DNA from: Spiroplasma citri
Lineage (GTDB): Bacteria > Bacillota_I > Bacilli_A > Mycoplasmatales > Mycoplasmataceae
DNA: 64,000 bases
Direction: 5' to 3'
Assembly: GCF_001886855.1 (NCBI RefSeq)
Contig: NZ_CP013197.1
Coordinates: 1-64,000 of the forward strand
Shown: positions 1 to 15,502 of the stretch, one piece after another
Layout of the letters: every line of letters begins with the position of its first letter
Position numbering within the stretch: the first letter of the stretch is position 1
The notes under the pieces: model-generated
What the model was told of the DNA's origin: nothing
Databases searched by the model: none
What the model saw: the letters and a program-made list of their open reading frames with translations, nothing else
Made by a program: the position numbers and the translations under genes

Positions 1-57
1 TTTTCCACATCTTTTATTTATAATTAATAACGATAAAAACTATTGGAGATGAAATTA
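1..57 (+). promoter_or_regulatory. dnaA upstream region with DnaA-box-like site
   Basis: The first nine bases, TTTTCCACA, differ at one position from the DnaA-box consensus TTATCCACA. The same nonamer recurs at 1471-1479 on the other side of dnaA, so origin signals appear to flank the gene. A ribosome binding site (GGAG, 45-48) precedes the dnaA ATG at 58. Most of the dnaA promoter lies outside the window. Confidence 0.55.
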
Positions 58-1410
58 ATGAACACAAAAGAATTATGAATTGAAGTTAAAGAAATATTAT
101 CTCGTGATGAATCAGTTTCCCCAGAAATTTATAACTACTATATTAGTGACACAAACTTATATACTGTATCTGATAATAACTGCTTAATTACAACAAAATC
201 AGAAATTGCAATTGGTGTTTTTGAAGCAGGATTAAATGAAAAAATTAAAAATATCTTAAAAAAACTAACTGGAATCCAATATAATATTTCATTTGAATTA
301 GAAAAAAATATCAATAAGCAAGCATCTGTAATTAGTAAAATTGACACATTAACAGAAAACAATAACCTTGCTTACTATGAAAATTATACTTTTGAAAATT
401 TTGTTCGTGGTGATTCTAATCACGAAGCAATGCAAGCAGCTTTAGCAGTTGCTTTAGATCTTGGAAAAAAATGAAATCCATTATTCATATATGGAGACTC
501 TGGACTAGGAAAAACACATCTATTACATGCAATTGAAAATAAGGTAAATGAAATTTATAAAACAAATAACCGAGTAAAATATTTAAAAGCTGATGAGTTT
601 GGAAAAATTGCTATGGATATTTTAAACCAAGGCCATGAAATTATTGAAGCTTTTAAAACATCTTATGACATTTACGATTGTTTATTAATTGATGATATAC
701 AATTATTAGCAAAACGAAATAAAACAAATGAATTATTTTTTCATATTTTTAACTCATATATTGAAAAAAATAAACAAATTGTAATTACTTCTGATAAATA
801 TCCTGATGATCTAGGCGGTTTTGAAGCTAGAATTATTTCTCGTTTTTCATATGGTTTAAGTATTGGCTTAGATTCACCAGATTTTGAAACAGCACTTAAA
901 ATATTAGAACAAAAACTAAAACATCAAAATAACTTAGGATTATTTTCAGAAGAATCACTAGAATTTATTGCTTTAAATTTTAACAGTGATGTTAGAAAGT
1001 TAGAAGGAGCAATTAAACGATTATTATTTTTAGCTGTTATGAACAAAAAACCAAATGAAATTATTACATTAGCTGATGTTGAAAAGGCATTTAAAAATGC
1101 CCCCCTGCAAAATAATGAAAAAATTACCCCTAAAAAAATTAAACAAATTGTTGCTGACAGTTACAATATTACTATCAAAGCAATGATGAGTAAATCACGA
1201 GTTAGTAATGTTATGCAAGCACGACAATTAGCAATGTATTTTTGTAGAACATTACTAGATGAACCATTTACAAGGATTGGAACAGAGTTCGGTGGCAAAG
1301 ACCACACAACTGTGATGAATAGTGTTAAAAAAGTTGAAGCACACATTAGTACAAACAAAGAATTTAAACATTTAGTAAATGCAATTCGTAGAAAAATTGA
1401 AGGAAGATAG
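58..1410 (+). CDS. dnaA: Chromosomal replication initiator DnaA
   Basis: DnaA is the AAA+ ATPase that binds DnaA boxes and opens oriC. Read with TGA as Trp, the frame is 450 residues, normal for the family. The Walker A motif GDSGLGKT is at residues 146-153 and Walker B (LLIDD) near 209-213. The C-terminal DNA-binding signature GGKDHTTVMNSV is close to the end. The ATG at 58 was chosen for its GGAG ribosome binding site and because the N-terminal domain starts there (MNTKELWIEV). The dnaN gene follows after a 169-bp spacer that carries further DnaA-box-like sites. Confidence 0.97.
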
Positions 1411-1579
1411 CACATTATTTTCCACGATTGTTTTTTAATAAAAAATAATATTATTCAAAACTTTATCAAGTTTTCCACATTTTCTACAATATAATACTAA
1501 TAAATAAAAAACAATATTTTAACAATGGTATATAATTATTTATATATTACAGAATATACTAAAGTAAGGAGTAAAAAAA
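1411..1579 (+). other. oriC: dnaA-dnaN spacer with DnaA-box-like sites
   Basis: The 169-bp spacer carries nonamers close to TTATCCACA: TTTTCCACG at 1418-1426, TTTTCCACA at 1471-1479, and weaker TTTCTACAA at 1481-1489 and TTTATCAAG at 1462-1470. An almost pure A/T stretch (about 1490-1560) follows and could be the unwinding element. In Spiroplasma citri the dnaA region is known to support autonomous replication. A ribosome binding site (AAGGAG, 1566-1571) for dnaN closes the spacer. The exact unwinding site is inferred. Confidence 0.8.
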
Positions 1580-2698
1580 ATGATTGTAAACATTAAAAGA
1601 GATAAGATATTAGATGAATTATTGAAAGTAAGTCGGATAATTTCTCAAAAGACTTTAATTCCTTCATTATTGGGAATTTTAATTGAAGTTAAAAAAGACA
1701 AAATTACTTTTACTACTTCTGATGGTGATACATCAATTAAATCAGAAATTATGGGCAATGATTTAAACATTACTCGAATTGGAAGTGTCTTAATTAAAAA
1801 TAAATTTATTGTTGAAGTTATTCGTAAAATTGAAGATGAATTTATTACATTAGAAGTAGTTGAGGGCAATTTAATTAAAATTAAAGCAAATAATTTTGAT
1901 TCAGTTTTAAATACATTAAACTCAGCAGATTATCCACATTTATCATTTGAGACAGAGGGTAAAGAAATAATTTTTACAAGTACAGTATTAAAAGAAATTA
2001 TTTCACAAACAAGTTTTGCAATTGGAGAAAAAGAAAAGAGAATAGTTTTTAATGGTTTAAATATTAAAACAGATCAAAATAATAAAGAATTAATAATTAC
2101 TGCAACTGATTCATTTCGATTATCATGTAAAAAGATTGACTATAGTAATAATTATAATTTTGATGTTATTATTCCTGGAAAATTTATTAATGAAATTGGG
2201 CGTTTAATTTCAGAAAATGATCAAGAAATTAAAATGAAAATTACTGATAAGTCAGTTAGCGTTATTATTAATAATACAATTGTTCAAACAAAAATTATTG
2301 AAGGAAAATATCCTGATACAAGTAAAGTTATTGCAACTTCCTTTAATACTTCATTAACAATAAATAATCGTGAACTAATTAAAATTATTGAGCGAGCTAG
2401 TGTTTTATCAAATGAGACGATGACAACAATTGTTACATTAAAAATAAAAGAACAAAAAGTTTTAGTTACTTCATTTACACAAGAAATTGGTAACACGGAA
2501 GAAGAAATTAGAGACTTTAAAGTTGAAGGAACAGACCAAATAATTGCTTTTAATTCAAAATATATTTTGGATGCTTTAAAAGCCTTTAAAACAAAAGAAA
2601 TTACAATTAAAATGATTGATGAAACAAAACCATTAATTATTACTGCTAATGATGATCAAACATTACAACAATTAGTTTTACCAATACGGTCATATTAA
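1580..2698 (+). CDS. dnaN: DNA polymerase III beta subunit (sliding clamp)
   Basis: The 372-residue product matches the length of bacterial beta clamps, which form a ring around DNA and tether the replicase. The frame is open with no internal TGA. It begins [20 protein letters not shown], and the family-typical end [11 protein letters not shown] (P-IRSY, clamp C-terminus) is present. An AAGGAG ribosome binding site lies 8 bases upstream of the ATG. It follows dnaA in the usual origin order and is closed by a hairpin terminator. Confidence 0.96.
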   Translation: MIVNIKRDKILDELLKVSRIISQKTLIPSLLGILIEVKKDKITFTTSDGDTSIKSEIMGNDLNITRIGSVLIKNKFIVEVIRKIEDEFITLEVVEGNLIKIKANNFDSVLNTLNSADYPHLSFETEGKEIIFTSTVLKEIISQTSFAIGEKEKRIVFNGLNIKTDQNNKELIITATDSFRLSCKKIDYSNNYNFDVIIPGKFINEIGRLISENDQEIKMKITDKSVSVIINNTIVQTKIIEGKYPDTSKVIATSFNTSLTINNRELIKIIERASVLSNETMTTIVTLKIKEQKVLVTSFTQEIGNTEEEIRDFKVEGTDQIIAFNSKYILDALKAFKTKEITIKMIDETKPLIITANDDQTLQQLVLPIRSY

Positions 2699-2720
2699 AA
2701 ACTCATTACTGAGTTTTTTT
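2697..2720 (+). terminator. Rho-independent terminator after dnaN
   Basis: The inverted repeat AAAACTCA / TGAGTTTT around a TTAC loop is followed by a T-run. It overlaps the dnaN stop codon and separates dnaA-dnaN from gyrB. Confidence 0.8.
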
Positions 2721-2737
2721 ATTTTATAACTTTTTTA

Positions 2738-2819
2738 TAGGGTTAAATTAGACACTAAAAATATAAAAATATTTTTTAAAGGAAGAATATTTAAAAATAT
2801 ATTTGATAATTTAGCCCTA
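2738..2819. repeat. 82-bp extended inverted repeat upstream of gyrB
   Basis: The 13-base arms at 2738-2750 (TAGGGTTAAATTA) and 2807-2819 pair at 12 of 13 positions, with one G-U in RNA. The interior is almost all A/T and also self-complementary (AAATATTTTT-type arms). It sits in the only long spacer of the dnaN-gyrB-gyrA block, 53 bases upstream of the gyrB start. Confidence 0.6.
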
Positions 2820-2838
2820 AATTAGGTAATAATGGTAA

Positions 2839-7269
<4,431 letters not shown>

Positions 7270-7271
7270 AA

Positions 7272-8540
<1,269 letters not shown>

Positions 8541-8542
8541 AA

Positions 8543-8558
8543 TGTTTCACGTGAAACA
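8543..8558. promoter_or_regulatory. parS centromere site (ParB/Noc-type palindrome)
   Basis: TGTTTCACGTGAAACA is a perfect 16-bp palindrome matching the bacterial parS consensus TGTTNCACGTGAAACA. The symmetry extends two bases on each side to a 20-bp palindrome (8541-8560). It lies in the serS-SRP RNA spacer, about 8.5 kb from the origin, where parS sites normally cluster. No parB gene is in the window. No T-run follows, so it is not a terminator. Confidence 0.85.
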
Positions 8559-8613
8559 TTGCGGATTTTAATAAAAAGGATATGCAAAATAAAATTCTAT
8601 GCTATAATTATTT

Positions 8614-8699
8614 ATGTCATTACAATAGTTACATTTGAAATTGGTCAGGACTGGAAGGTAGCAGCCATAAGACTAAGGACTATGTGTAATGACATTTTT
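8614..8699 (+). ncRNA. ffs: Signal recognition particle RNA (small bacterial 4.5S type)
   Basis: The conserved SRP helix 8 core GGTCAGGACTGGAAGGTAGC (8643-8662) contains the GGAAG tetraloop region and the AGCAGCC asymmetric loop. The ends pair as ATGTCATTACA (8614-8624) with TGTAATGACAT (8685-8695), giving one long hairpin of about 85 nt, typical of low-GC bacteria. A TATAAT box at 8603-8608 lies just upstream and a T-run at 8695-8700 ends the transcript. SRP RNA binds Ffh for membrane-protein targeting. Exact ends are inferred from the pairing. Confidence 0.9.
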
Positions 8700-8717
8700 T
8701 ATGATAAAGGTGAATTT

Positions 8718-9161
8718 ATGAAAGATACTACATTAATTTTCAATAAATTATATAAGTTATCACAACGAGCATATAAGAAAAAACATGTTCCAATTTCTGC
8801 ATTAGTTGTTGACCGAAATGGTAAAATTATTGCCATTGGATATAATAAAACAACAAAAAATTCAGTAACAACGCACGCTGAGATTTTTGCTTTAAATCAA
8901 GCATGTCGAAAAAAAAGAACAAATAAAATTAGTGATTGTTCAATATGAGTTACTGTTGAACCATGTATGATGTGCCTAGGAGCAATAATTAATTCAGGAA
9001 TTAAAGTTATTAATTATTATTTATCAAATGAAAAATATGGTTTTTTAAAGTCTAATCATACTTTTGATGTCTCAAAATTAAAAGTTCAACATATTAGGAA
9101 ATATGAAGAAAATATGATTTTAAAAGATTTAATGAAGAAATTTTTTGAACAATTAAGATAG
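8718..9161 (+). CDS. tadA: tRNA-specific adenosine deaminase
   Basis: TadA converts A34 to inosine in the tRNA-Arg anticodon. The 147-residue product has the zinc deaminase motifs THAEIFAL (His, catalytic Glu) and PCMMCLGAI (two Cys ligands), separated by a TGA-Trp at 8946-8948. The ATG at 8718 was chosen because an AAAGGTG ribosome binding site lies at 8706-8712; the same frame is open upstream, but that stretch is the SRP RNA gene. The pairing of ffs with tadA near dnaX is common in Firmicutes-related genomes. Confidence 0.93.
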
Positions 9162-9226
9162 AATATTTGTAATTAAAAGAGTAAAATAAGATTATTATAA
9201 TAACAATAATAGGCGGAGGCATAAAA

Positions 9227-11299
9227 ATGGATTATATTTCTTTATATCGTAAATATCGACCAAATAATTTTGATAAAATTGTTGGGCAAATTGAAATTAG
9301 AAAAGCTTTGAAAAATGCAATTATAAATAATACATTTTCACATGCTTATTTATTTTCAGGACCACGAGGGACAGGGAAAACTTCGATTGCAAAAATATTT
9401 GCAAAAGCAATTAATTGTATTAATTTAGATAATGGAAATCCGTGTAATGAATGTGCCAGCTGTAAGGAAATAAACCGTGCCGGAGCAGTTGATGTGTTTG
9501 AAATTGATGCTGCTTCAAACAATGGTGTTGATGAAATTAGAGAAATTAGAAATAATGTCCAATTACTTCCTACAATGACAAAATATAAAGTTTATATTAT
9601 TGATGAAATTCATATGTTAACTAATTCGGCTTTTAATGCGTTATTAAAAACATTAGAAGAACCACCACAACATGTTGTTTTTATTTTAGCAACAACCGAA
9701 AGTCATAAGATTCCCGCAACAATTATTTCACGTTGTCAACAATATAATTTTCGTAAAATATCAAAAGTTGAATTAGAAAATAATATTATTAATATTTTAC
9801 AAAAAGAAGAAATTAAATATGATTTAACTGCAATTAAAGAAATTGCCCTTTTAGCTGATGGTAGTGCTCGCGATTCGCTAAGTATTCTAGAACAAGTAAT
9901 TATGTTTTCTGATCGTAATGTTACCTTGGAAAATGTGAATATTATTTTTGCAACAGTTTCAAAAACCATTAAATTAAAATTGTTAAAAGATATTTTAGAA
10001 TATAAAACAACTGAAGTTTTAATCGCTAGTAAAAAAATTTACCAAGCGGGTTCTGATTTTGAAGTTTTAACATTAAATTTGTTAGATATTTTAAAAGAAA
10101 TTTTTGAGTTTAAACAAACTAATAATTTAATTTTTTTAAGTTTATTATCAGAAGAGCAAGCAAAAGGATTTGCTGAACAATTAAGTTCAAAAGAATTAAT
10201 TATGTTACTTGATTTATTTACTGAAGCAGCAAGTAAAATGCGAAATAGTAAAACACAAGAAATGTATTTTGAATTAATTTTATTAAAAGCTTTAGCAATC
10301 TTTGAAAATAATATTAAAAATTTAGAAGCTTTAAAATTAAGTGATTTAATGATTTTAACGTATGAAGAGGGAAAAGAAATTAATCAGCATAAAACAGAAC
10401 AAATTTCTATAAATAAAAAAATAATAGAAAATAATTCTGAAAAAAGTCAAGTTCAAATTTTAAAAGATGATCTTATTGTAGAGAAAAAATTAAAAACCAA
10501 TGATGAAGTAATTCATTTAAAAGAGCCAAAATTACCTAATAACCAACCATTATTTCATAATTTTTCATTATTTGATGATGAAGAACCTAATATTACTTCT
10601 TTTAATAACATAGAATCACAGCAAGATAAAATCATAGTAGATGAAAATGATATTCAAACTAATTTTAAACAAACAAAGGAAAAAGAAAGTTTTGAAACAA
10701 TTGGATCAGAACAAGTTTCTTATGGAAAAGAATTAGAAGGAATAACTGACTTGCAAAAATATCGTGATGATATGAAAAATAAAATTAATATTTATGAATT
10801 TTCTAATATTAATTATTCTAATAATCAAATTTTTAATATTTTAATTAAAGCTAGTAAAGAAGAACGAGAAAAATTTGAAAGTAAATTTATGGAATTAATT
10901 AACGAAAAAAGTAAAGTAGTTCAATTAGATAAACTAATTAGTTTCTATGATGTTAAATATGCGGCTGCATCAGAACAAGGGCTCATTATTGTAACTAATA
11001 CAAAACCAGAAGCAAATTGAATTAGTTTTGAAATGTGTGATTGAGAATTTCGTAATAAGATTTTCCAAGCATTTGATTTTGATTTTATTATTATTGCCTT
11101 AAGTGAAAATGAGTGAAATAATGTTCGCAATGATTATGTTAAAATTAGACAAGCAAATAAATTACCGCAACCAACATTAATTGATGTTGAAGAGTTTTAC
11201 CAAAATTTATTAGTTAAACAAATTGATAACTATGAGGAACATAAAGATGTTCTTGAAACTGGTAAACAAATTTTTGATAACATTAAGATAGTTGAATAA
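9227..11299 (+). CDS. dnaX: DNA polymerase III gamma/tau subunit
   Basis: This is the clamp-loader ATPase of the replicase, 690 residues when TGA at 11018, 11042 and 11114 is read as Trp. Walker A GPRGTGKT is at residues 45-52, zinc cysteines are at 64, 73, 76 and 79 (NPCNECASC), Walker B has D126-E127 (YIIDEIHML), and the SRC motif is ISRCQQY. The tail after about residue 370 is Lys/Glu/Asn-rich and probably the tau-specific part. A strong ribosome binding site (GGCGGAGGC) precedes the ATG. No gamma-producing frameshift signal was recognised. Confidence 0.95.
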
Positions 11300-11316
11300 T
11301 TGATTGGAGATTTAAA

Positions 11317-11900
11317 ATGAATTATTAAGAATTAATTATGGAATTAAAAACTATTTTAGGTGTTGGTAAAAAAACTGCTGAAAGAATTTTTAATAAATTA
11401 ATTATTAAACCATCATTATTACAAACATTAGAACATGTTTTTAATGAAATAAAAAATAATTATCATCAATGTCCAATTTGTTCAACATTAATGCAAAACA
11501 ATGTTTGTTTGTTTTGCCATAATGATTTACGTGATCAAACAAAACTTTGTGTTGTTAGCAATTTCTTTGATATTATAAAAATTGAAGCAACAAAAGTTTT
11601 TAATGGAGTTTATCATGTTTTAAATGGTGAAATTAATGTAAAAAATGGTATTACACCAGATAAAATGACTTTTCCTGTGTTAGAATCCCGAATGAATGAT
11701 AAAATTATAAAAGAAGTTATTATTGCTGTTGGTGCTACTTTTGAAGGAGAAGTAACAGCTCAATACTTAAAAACATTTTTGCAATCTTTTGATATAAAAA
11801 TATCACGTTTAGCACAAGGGATACCCAATTGGTGGTTCTTTAGATTATTATTGATGAGGTAACGTTAAAACAAGCTTTAGAGGGGCGTAAAGATGTTTAG
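11317..11900 (+). pseudogene. recR: Recombination protein RecR, disrupted
   Basis: RecR acts with RecO/RecF in recombinational gap repair. Domain order is normal: helix-hairpin-helix (LGVGKKTAERI), zinc finger (CPICSTLMQNNVCLFC) and Toprim (CVVSNFFDI). Three lesions are visible. The ATG at 11317, which has a well-placed GGAGA site, meets an in-frame TAA at 11326, leaving only a downstream ATG at 11338. One extra C near 11824-11826 shifts the frame in the conserved GIPIGG motif. One extra T near 11836-11841 shifts it again before [15 protein letters not shown]. The usual C-terminus can be restored only by removing both bases. Sequencing error is possible for the indels but less so for the nonsense codon. 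Confidence 0.85.
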
Positions 11901-11917
11901 GAACAGGGAGTGTAATG

Positions 11918-12554
<637 letters not shown>

Positions 12555-12562
<8 letters not shown>

Positions 12563-13391
12563 TTTATTTACAAAACATGATGTTGAGAAAATGACATTAT
12601 TTAAAAATTTAATTTTAAAAAATAATTTATCAAATCAACTTTTGATTTCTTGCAATAATAAAGTTAAGTTAGAAACATTTGCAACAGAAATTATTAAATT
12701 TTTATTATGTTTAAAAAAACAAGAAGCAGATTGTGAATGCGATATTTGTCAACGCATTAATAATAAAACTTATTATGATTTAAAAATTAAAGGTGATTTT
12801 GAAACAACAATCAAAAAAGAAGCAATTCAAAAAATTATTCAAACCTTTAATTATTCTGCTTTAGAACAAACAGGAATAAAAGTATATGTTATTAATGGTA
12901 TTGATTTATTAACTTTAGAAGCTGCTAATTCATTATTAAAATTTTTAGAAGAACCTAGTCAAAATACATATGCTTTTTTATTAACAACTAATAAAACAAA
13001 TGTCATTGATACTATTAAATCACGTTGTTTAAATATTATTTTAGAAAATACAACTGATTTATTAGAAATTGATGATTTTAAAAATGAATTTATTTGTACT
13101 TTTTTTAGCAATTTTATAAGTAACCCAACAAATAACTTTATTCATATTCGCCAGTTAAACAATTATGATAGTGTTGAATGCCGCCATTTTTTTTTAGCAA
13201 TTGCTAATGTTTTAAAAAACAAAGAATGAGAAAAATATCAAATTACAGATCAAAATTTAATTCAAAAATTAAATCATAAAAATAGTAGGTTAATTGAAAT
13301 TTGTTATACTATTGCAAATTTATTACTAGAAAATTTAAATAAAGAATTAATTTTAGAAAAGGGATTAATTGATTGGTATAACGAGGTGTAA
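12555..13391 (+). CDS. holB: DNA polymerase III delta' subunit
   Basis: This clamp-loader subunit has 278 residues with one TGA-Trp at 13227. It resembles DnaX in the middle (ANSLLKFLEEPSQNTYAFLL, then IKSRCLN, the SRC finger), and a zinc-finger-like CECDICQ is present. The P-loop position has no GKT, as expected because delta' does not hydrolyse ATP. It starts inside the 3' end of tmk and its stop overlaps the ribosome binding site of the next gene, so tmk-holB-methyltransferase form an operon. Confidence 0.88.
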
Positions 13392-13392
13392 A

Positions 13393-14115
13393 GTGAAAGT
13401 TTTAAATGATTTATTAGATTATGAAGGAATTAAAATTAACCAACGAACTGATATGTTTAATTTTTCATTGGATACAGTGTTATTGGCTCGTTTTGCAACA
13501 TTAAATACAAGAATAAAAAATATTTTAGATATTGGTACTAATAACGCAACAATTCCGTTAATTTTATCAACTTTAACTTCAGCAATAATTACTGGAATTG
13601 AATTGCAAAAAGAAGCCGTGCAATTAGCAGAAGAAAATATTTTATTAAATCATAAAACTGAGCAAATTAAAATTATCCATGATGATATTAATGAGTATGT
13701 TAAAACTAATGCTAATTTTAAATATGATTTAATTATATGTAATCCGCCTTTTTTTAAAGTTGATGGAGCAAAATTAAATGAAAAAAATAAATTATTAATT
13801 CCAGCACGTCATGAAACAAATGTTACATTAGAAGAGATTATTTTTGCTGCTAAGAAATTAGTTGCAAATCGTGGTTATTTTGCGATTATTCATCGTACAA
13901 CAAGATTATTAGAAATTACTTCATTGTTAATTAAATATGGTTTTAATATTAAGCGACTACAATTTATTCATCCTTTTTTAGAAAGTGAAGCAAATAATGT
14001 TTTAATTGAAGCTCGATTTCAAAGTGGTGAAGGTCTTATTATTGAAAAACCAATTATTGTTCATAATAAGAATTATCATTATACAGAAGAGGTTTTAAAA
14101 TTATTTCGAAAATAG
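13393..14115 (+). CDS. tRNA1(Val) A37 N6-methyltransferase-like protein
   Basis: The 240 residues contain a class I SAM-binding motif (ILDIGTNNATIPLIL) and the N6-adenine methyltransferase catalytic motif CNPPFFK. This is the arrangement of the YfiC/TrmN6 family, which methylates tRNA. The GTG at 13393 with GAGGTG at 13383-13388 is preferred over an ATG at 13369 that would lie inside holB without a good site. The neighbour holB-yabB-like order is standard in Firmicutes. The exact tRNA substrate is inferred from the family. Confidence 0.82.
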   Translation: MKVLNDLLDYEGIKINQRTDMFNFSLDTVLLARFATLNTRIKNILDIGTNNATIPLILSTLTSAIITGIELQKEAVQLAEENILLNHKTEQIKIIHDDINEYVKTNANFKYDLIICNPPFFKVDGAKLNEKNKLLIPARHETNVTLEEIIFAAKKLVANRGYFAIIHRTTRLLEITSLLIKYGFNIKRLQFIHPFLESEANNVLIEARFQSGEGLIIEKPIIVHNKNYHYTEEVLKLFRK

Positions 14116-14124
14116 GTGATTAAA

Positions 14125-15429
14125 ATGGAAACTAAACTTTTAAAACAGAATACAAAATATGTTATTGGTGTGTCTGGTGGTCCGGATAGTATGTTTTTAC
14201 TTGATAATATTTATAATTCAGAATTAGATATTAATAATTTTATTGTGTGCTTGGTAAATTATCAGAAGCGAAAAGATAGTGACTATGATGAAGAAATTGT
14301 TGTTGAATATTGTCAAAAACGAAATATTAAAATATGTGTAAAAAAAGTAACCGCAAGTGACTATGAACAATATCAGGTTAATTCCCATAATTTTCAAGCA
14401 GTTGCTCGTGAGTTACGATATGATTTTTTTTTACAAATTAGTGAAAAATATCATTGCCAGGGAGTTTTAATTGCCCATAATTTAACTGATCATATTGAAA
14501 CATATATTTTGCAAAAGCAACGAAATGGAATTGTTGAATATTATGGTCTAAATAAAACTAGTTATTATTATTCTCAATTGTTGGACAAAAAACTAAAAAT
14601 ATTTCGAATTATGTTAAAAATATCAAGAGAAGAAATTATTGAATATTTATTTCATAAGCAAATTAATTATGCGATTGATTCAACTAATATTTTAGCAATT
14701 TATAATCGAAATATTATTCGTAATGAAATTCAGCATATTAATTTACAAGATATGTTATTAGAAATTGAACAAAGAAATAAAGAAAATGAACAATTAAAAT
14801 TAATTGCAAAAAATTATTTGATTGAAAATTTTGGACAAATTAATGTTACTAGTTTTAATGCTCTTAATAATATTCAGTTGCAAAAAATTATTATTTTTAA
14901 TTATTTTAAAACTAATAAAGTTGTTCATTTAATTAGTAATAAAAAAAGAAAGTTTTTAGATGAAATAATTAAGGAATTAAGAAGTTTAAAACCAAATATT
15001 ATTCTTAAAATTAATTCAAGATATTCTTTAATTAAATCATATGATAATGTTGACATTGTTAATAACGAGCTTTTAGAATTAACAACAATTCAAATTACAC
15101 CAACAACTGTGTTACCAATAAGATGAAAAGAAAATATTATTAATTGGGGAACTAAAAATAAGTACGATTTTAAAATAACAGCAGCACAATGACCAATCAT
15201 AATTACTAATGATTTATCTTTGTTAAGAAATGTAATGGTTAATAAGGTACGTTTAAATCGTTGATTTATTAAAAATAAAGTACCACTTTTAGCACGAAAA
15301 AGTTATTTTGTGTTAGATAAAAATAATAATTTTATTTATGGAAACAATTTAGTTGATTTAAAAATTAATAAATTTATTAATAATACTTTAGCGGAAAAAT
15401 ACATTTTTTTTTTTTTTATGATAAAATAG
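14125..15429 (+). CDS. tilS: tRNA(Ile)-lysidine synthase
   Basis: TilS modifies C34 of tRNA-Ile to lysidine so that it reads AUA. The PP-loop VSGGPDS is at residues 16-22. Four TGA-Trp codons (15124, 15190, 15262 and nearby) separate blocks of the frame. The 434-residue length is normal. The ATG at 14125 follows AGGTG at 14114-14118; a GTG at 14116 is in frame but lacks spacing. The final codons run through 14 consecutive Ts (15404-15417), so the C-terminus could vary by slippage. ftsH follows 73 bases later, a common order. Confidence 0.92.
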
Positions 15430-15439
15430 TCTAGAATTG

Positions 15440-15459
15440 GGTCATTTTTTTAAATGACC
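15440..15459 (+). other. Hairpin in the tilS-ftsH spacer
   Basis: GGTCATTT at 15440-15447 pairs with AAATGACC at 15452-15459 around a TTTT loop. The following bases are A-rich, not a T-run, so it does not look like a simple terminator. It would lie in the ftsH 5' leader or just upstream of its promoter; the role is unknown. Confidence 0.45.
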
Positions 15460-15502
15460 GAAAAAGATTAACTTTAAAAGTCTTAATAGAGGGGAAATAG
15501 TT

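Noticed and set aside
2758-2785. 17-base match (AAAAATATTTTTTAAAG) between the gyrB leader and the sequence before the transposase at about 46450
   Set aside because: Composed only of A/T apart from the last G; chance is likely in such AT-rich DNA and the flanks do not match.
8559-8717. In-frame upstream extension of tadA (130-residue reading)
   Set aside because: The extension is the SRP RNA gene; the SRP core, its promoter and T-run are clear, and the ATG at 8718 has a ribosome binding site.
13369-13392. ATG at 13369 as the methyltransferase start
   Set aside because: It lies inside holB and lacks a ribosome binding site; GTG at 13393 has GAGGTG.
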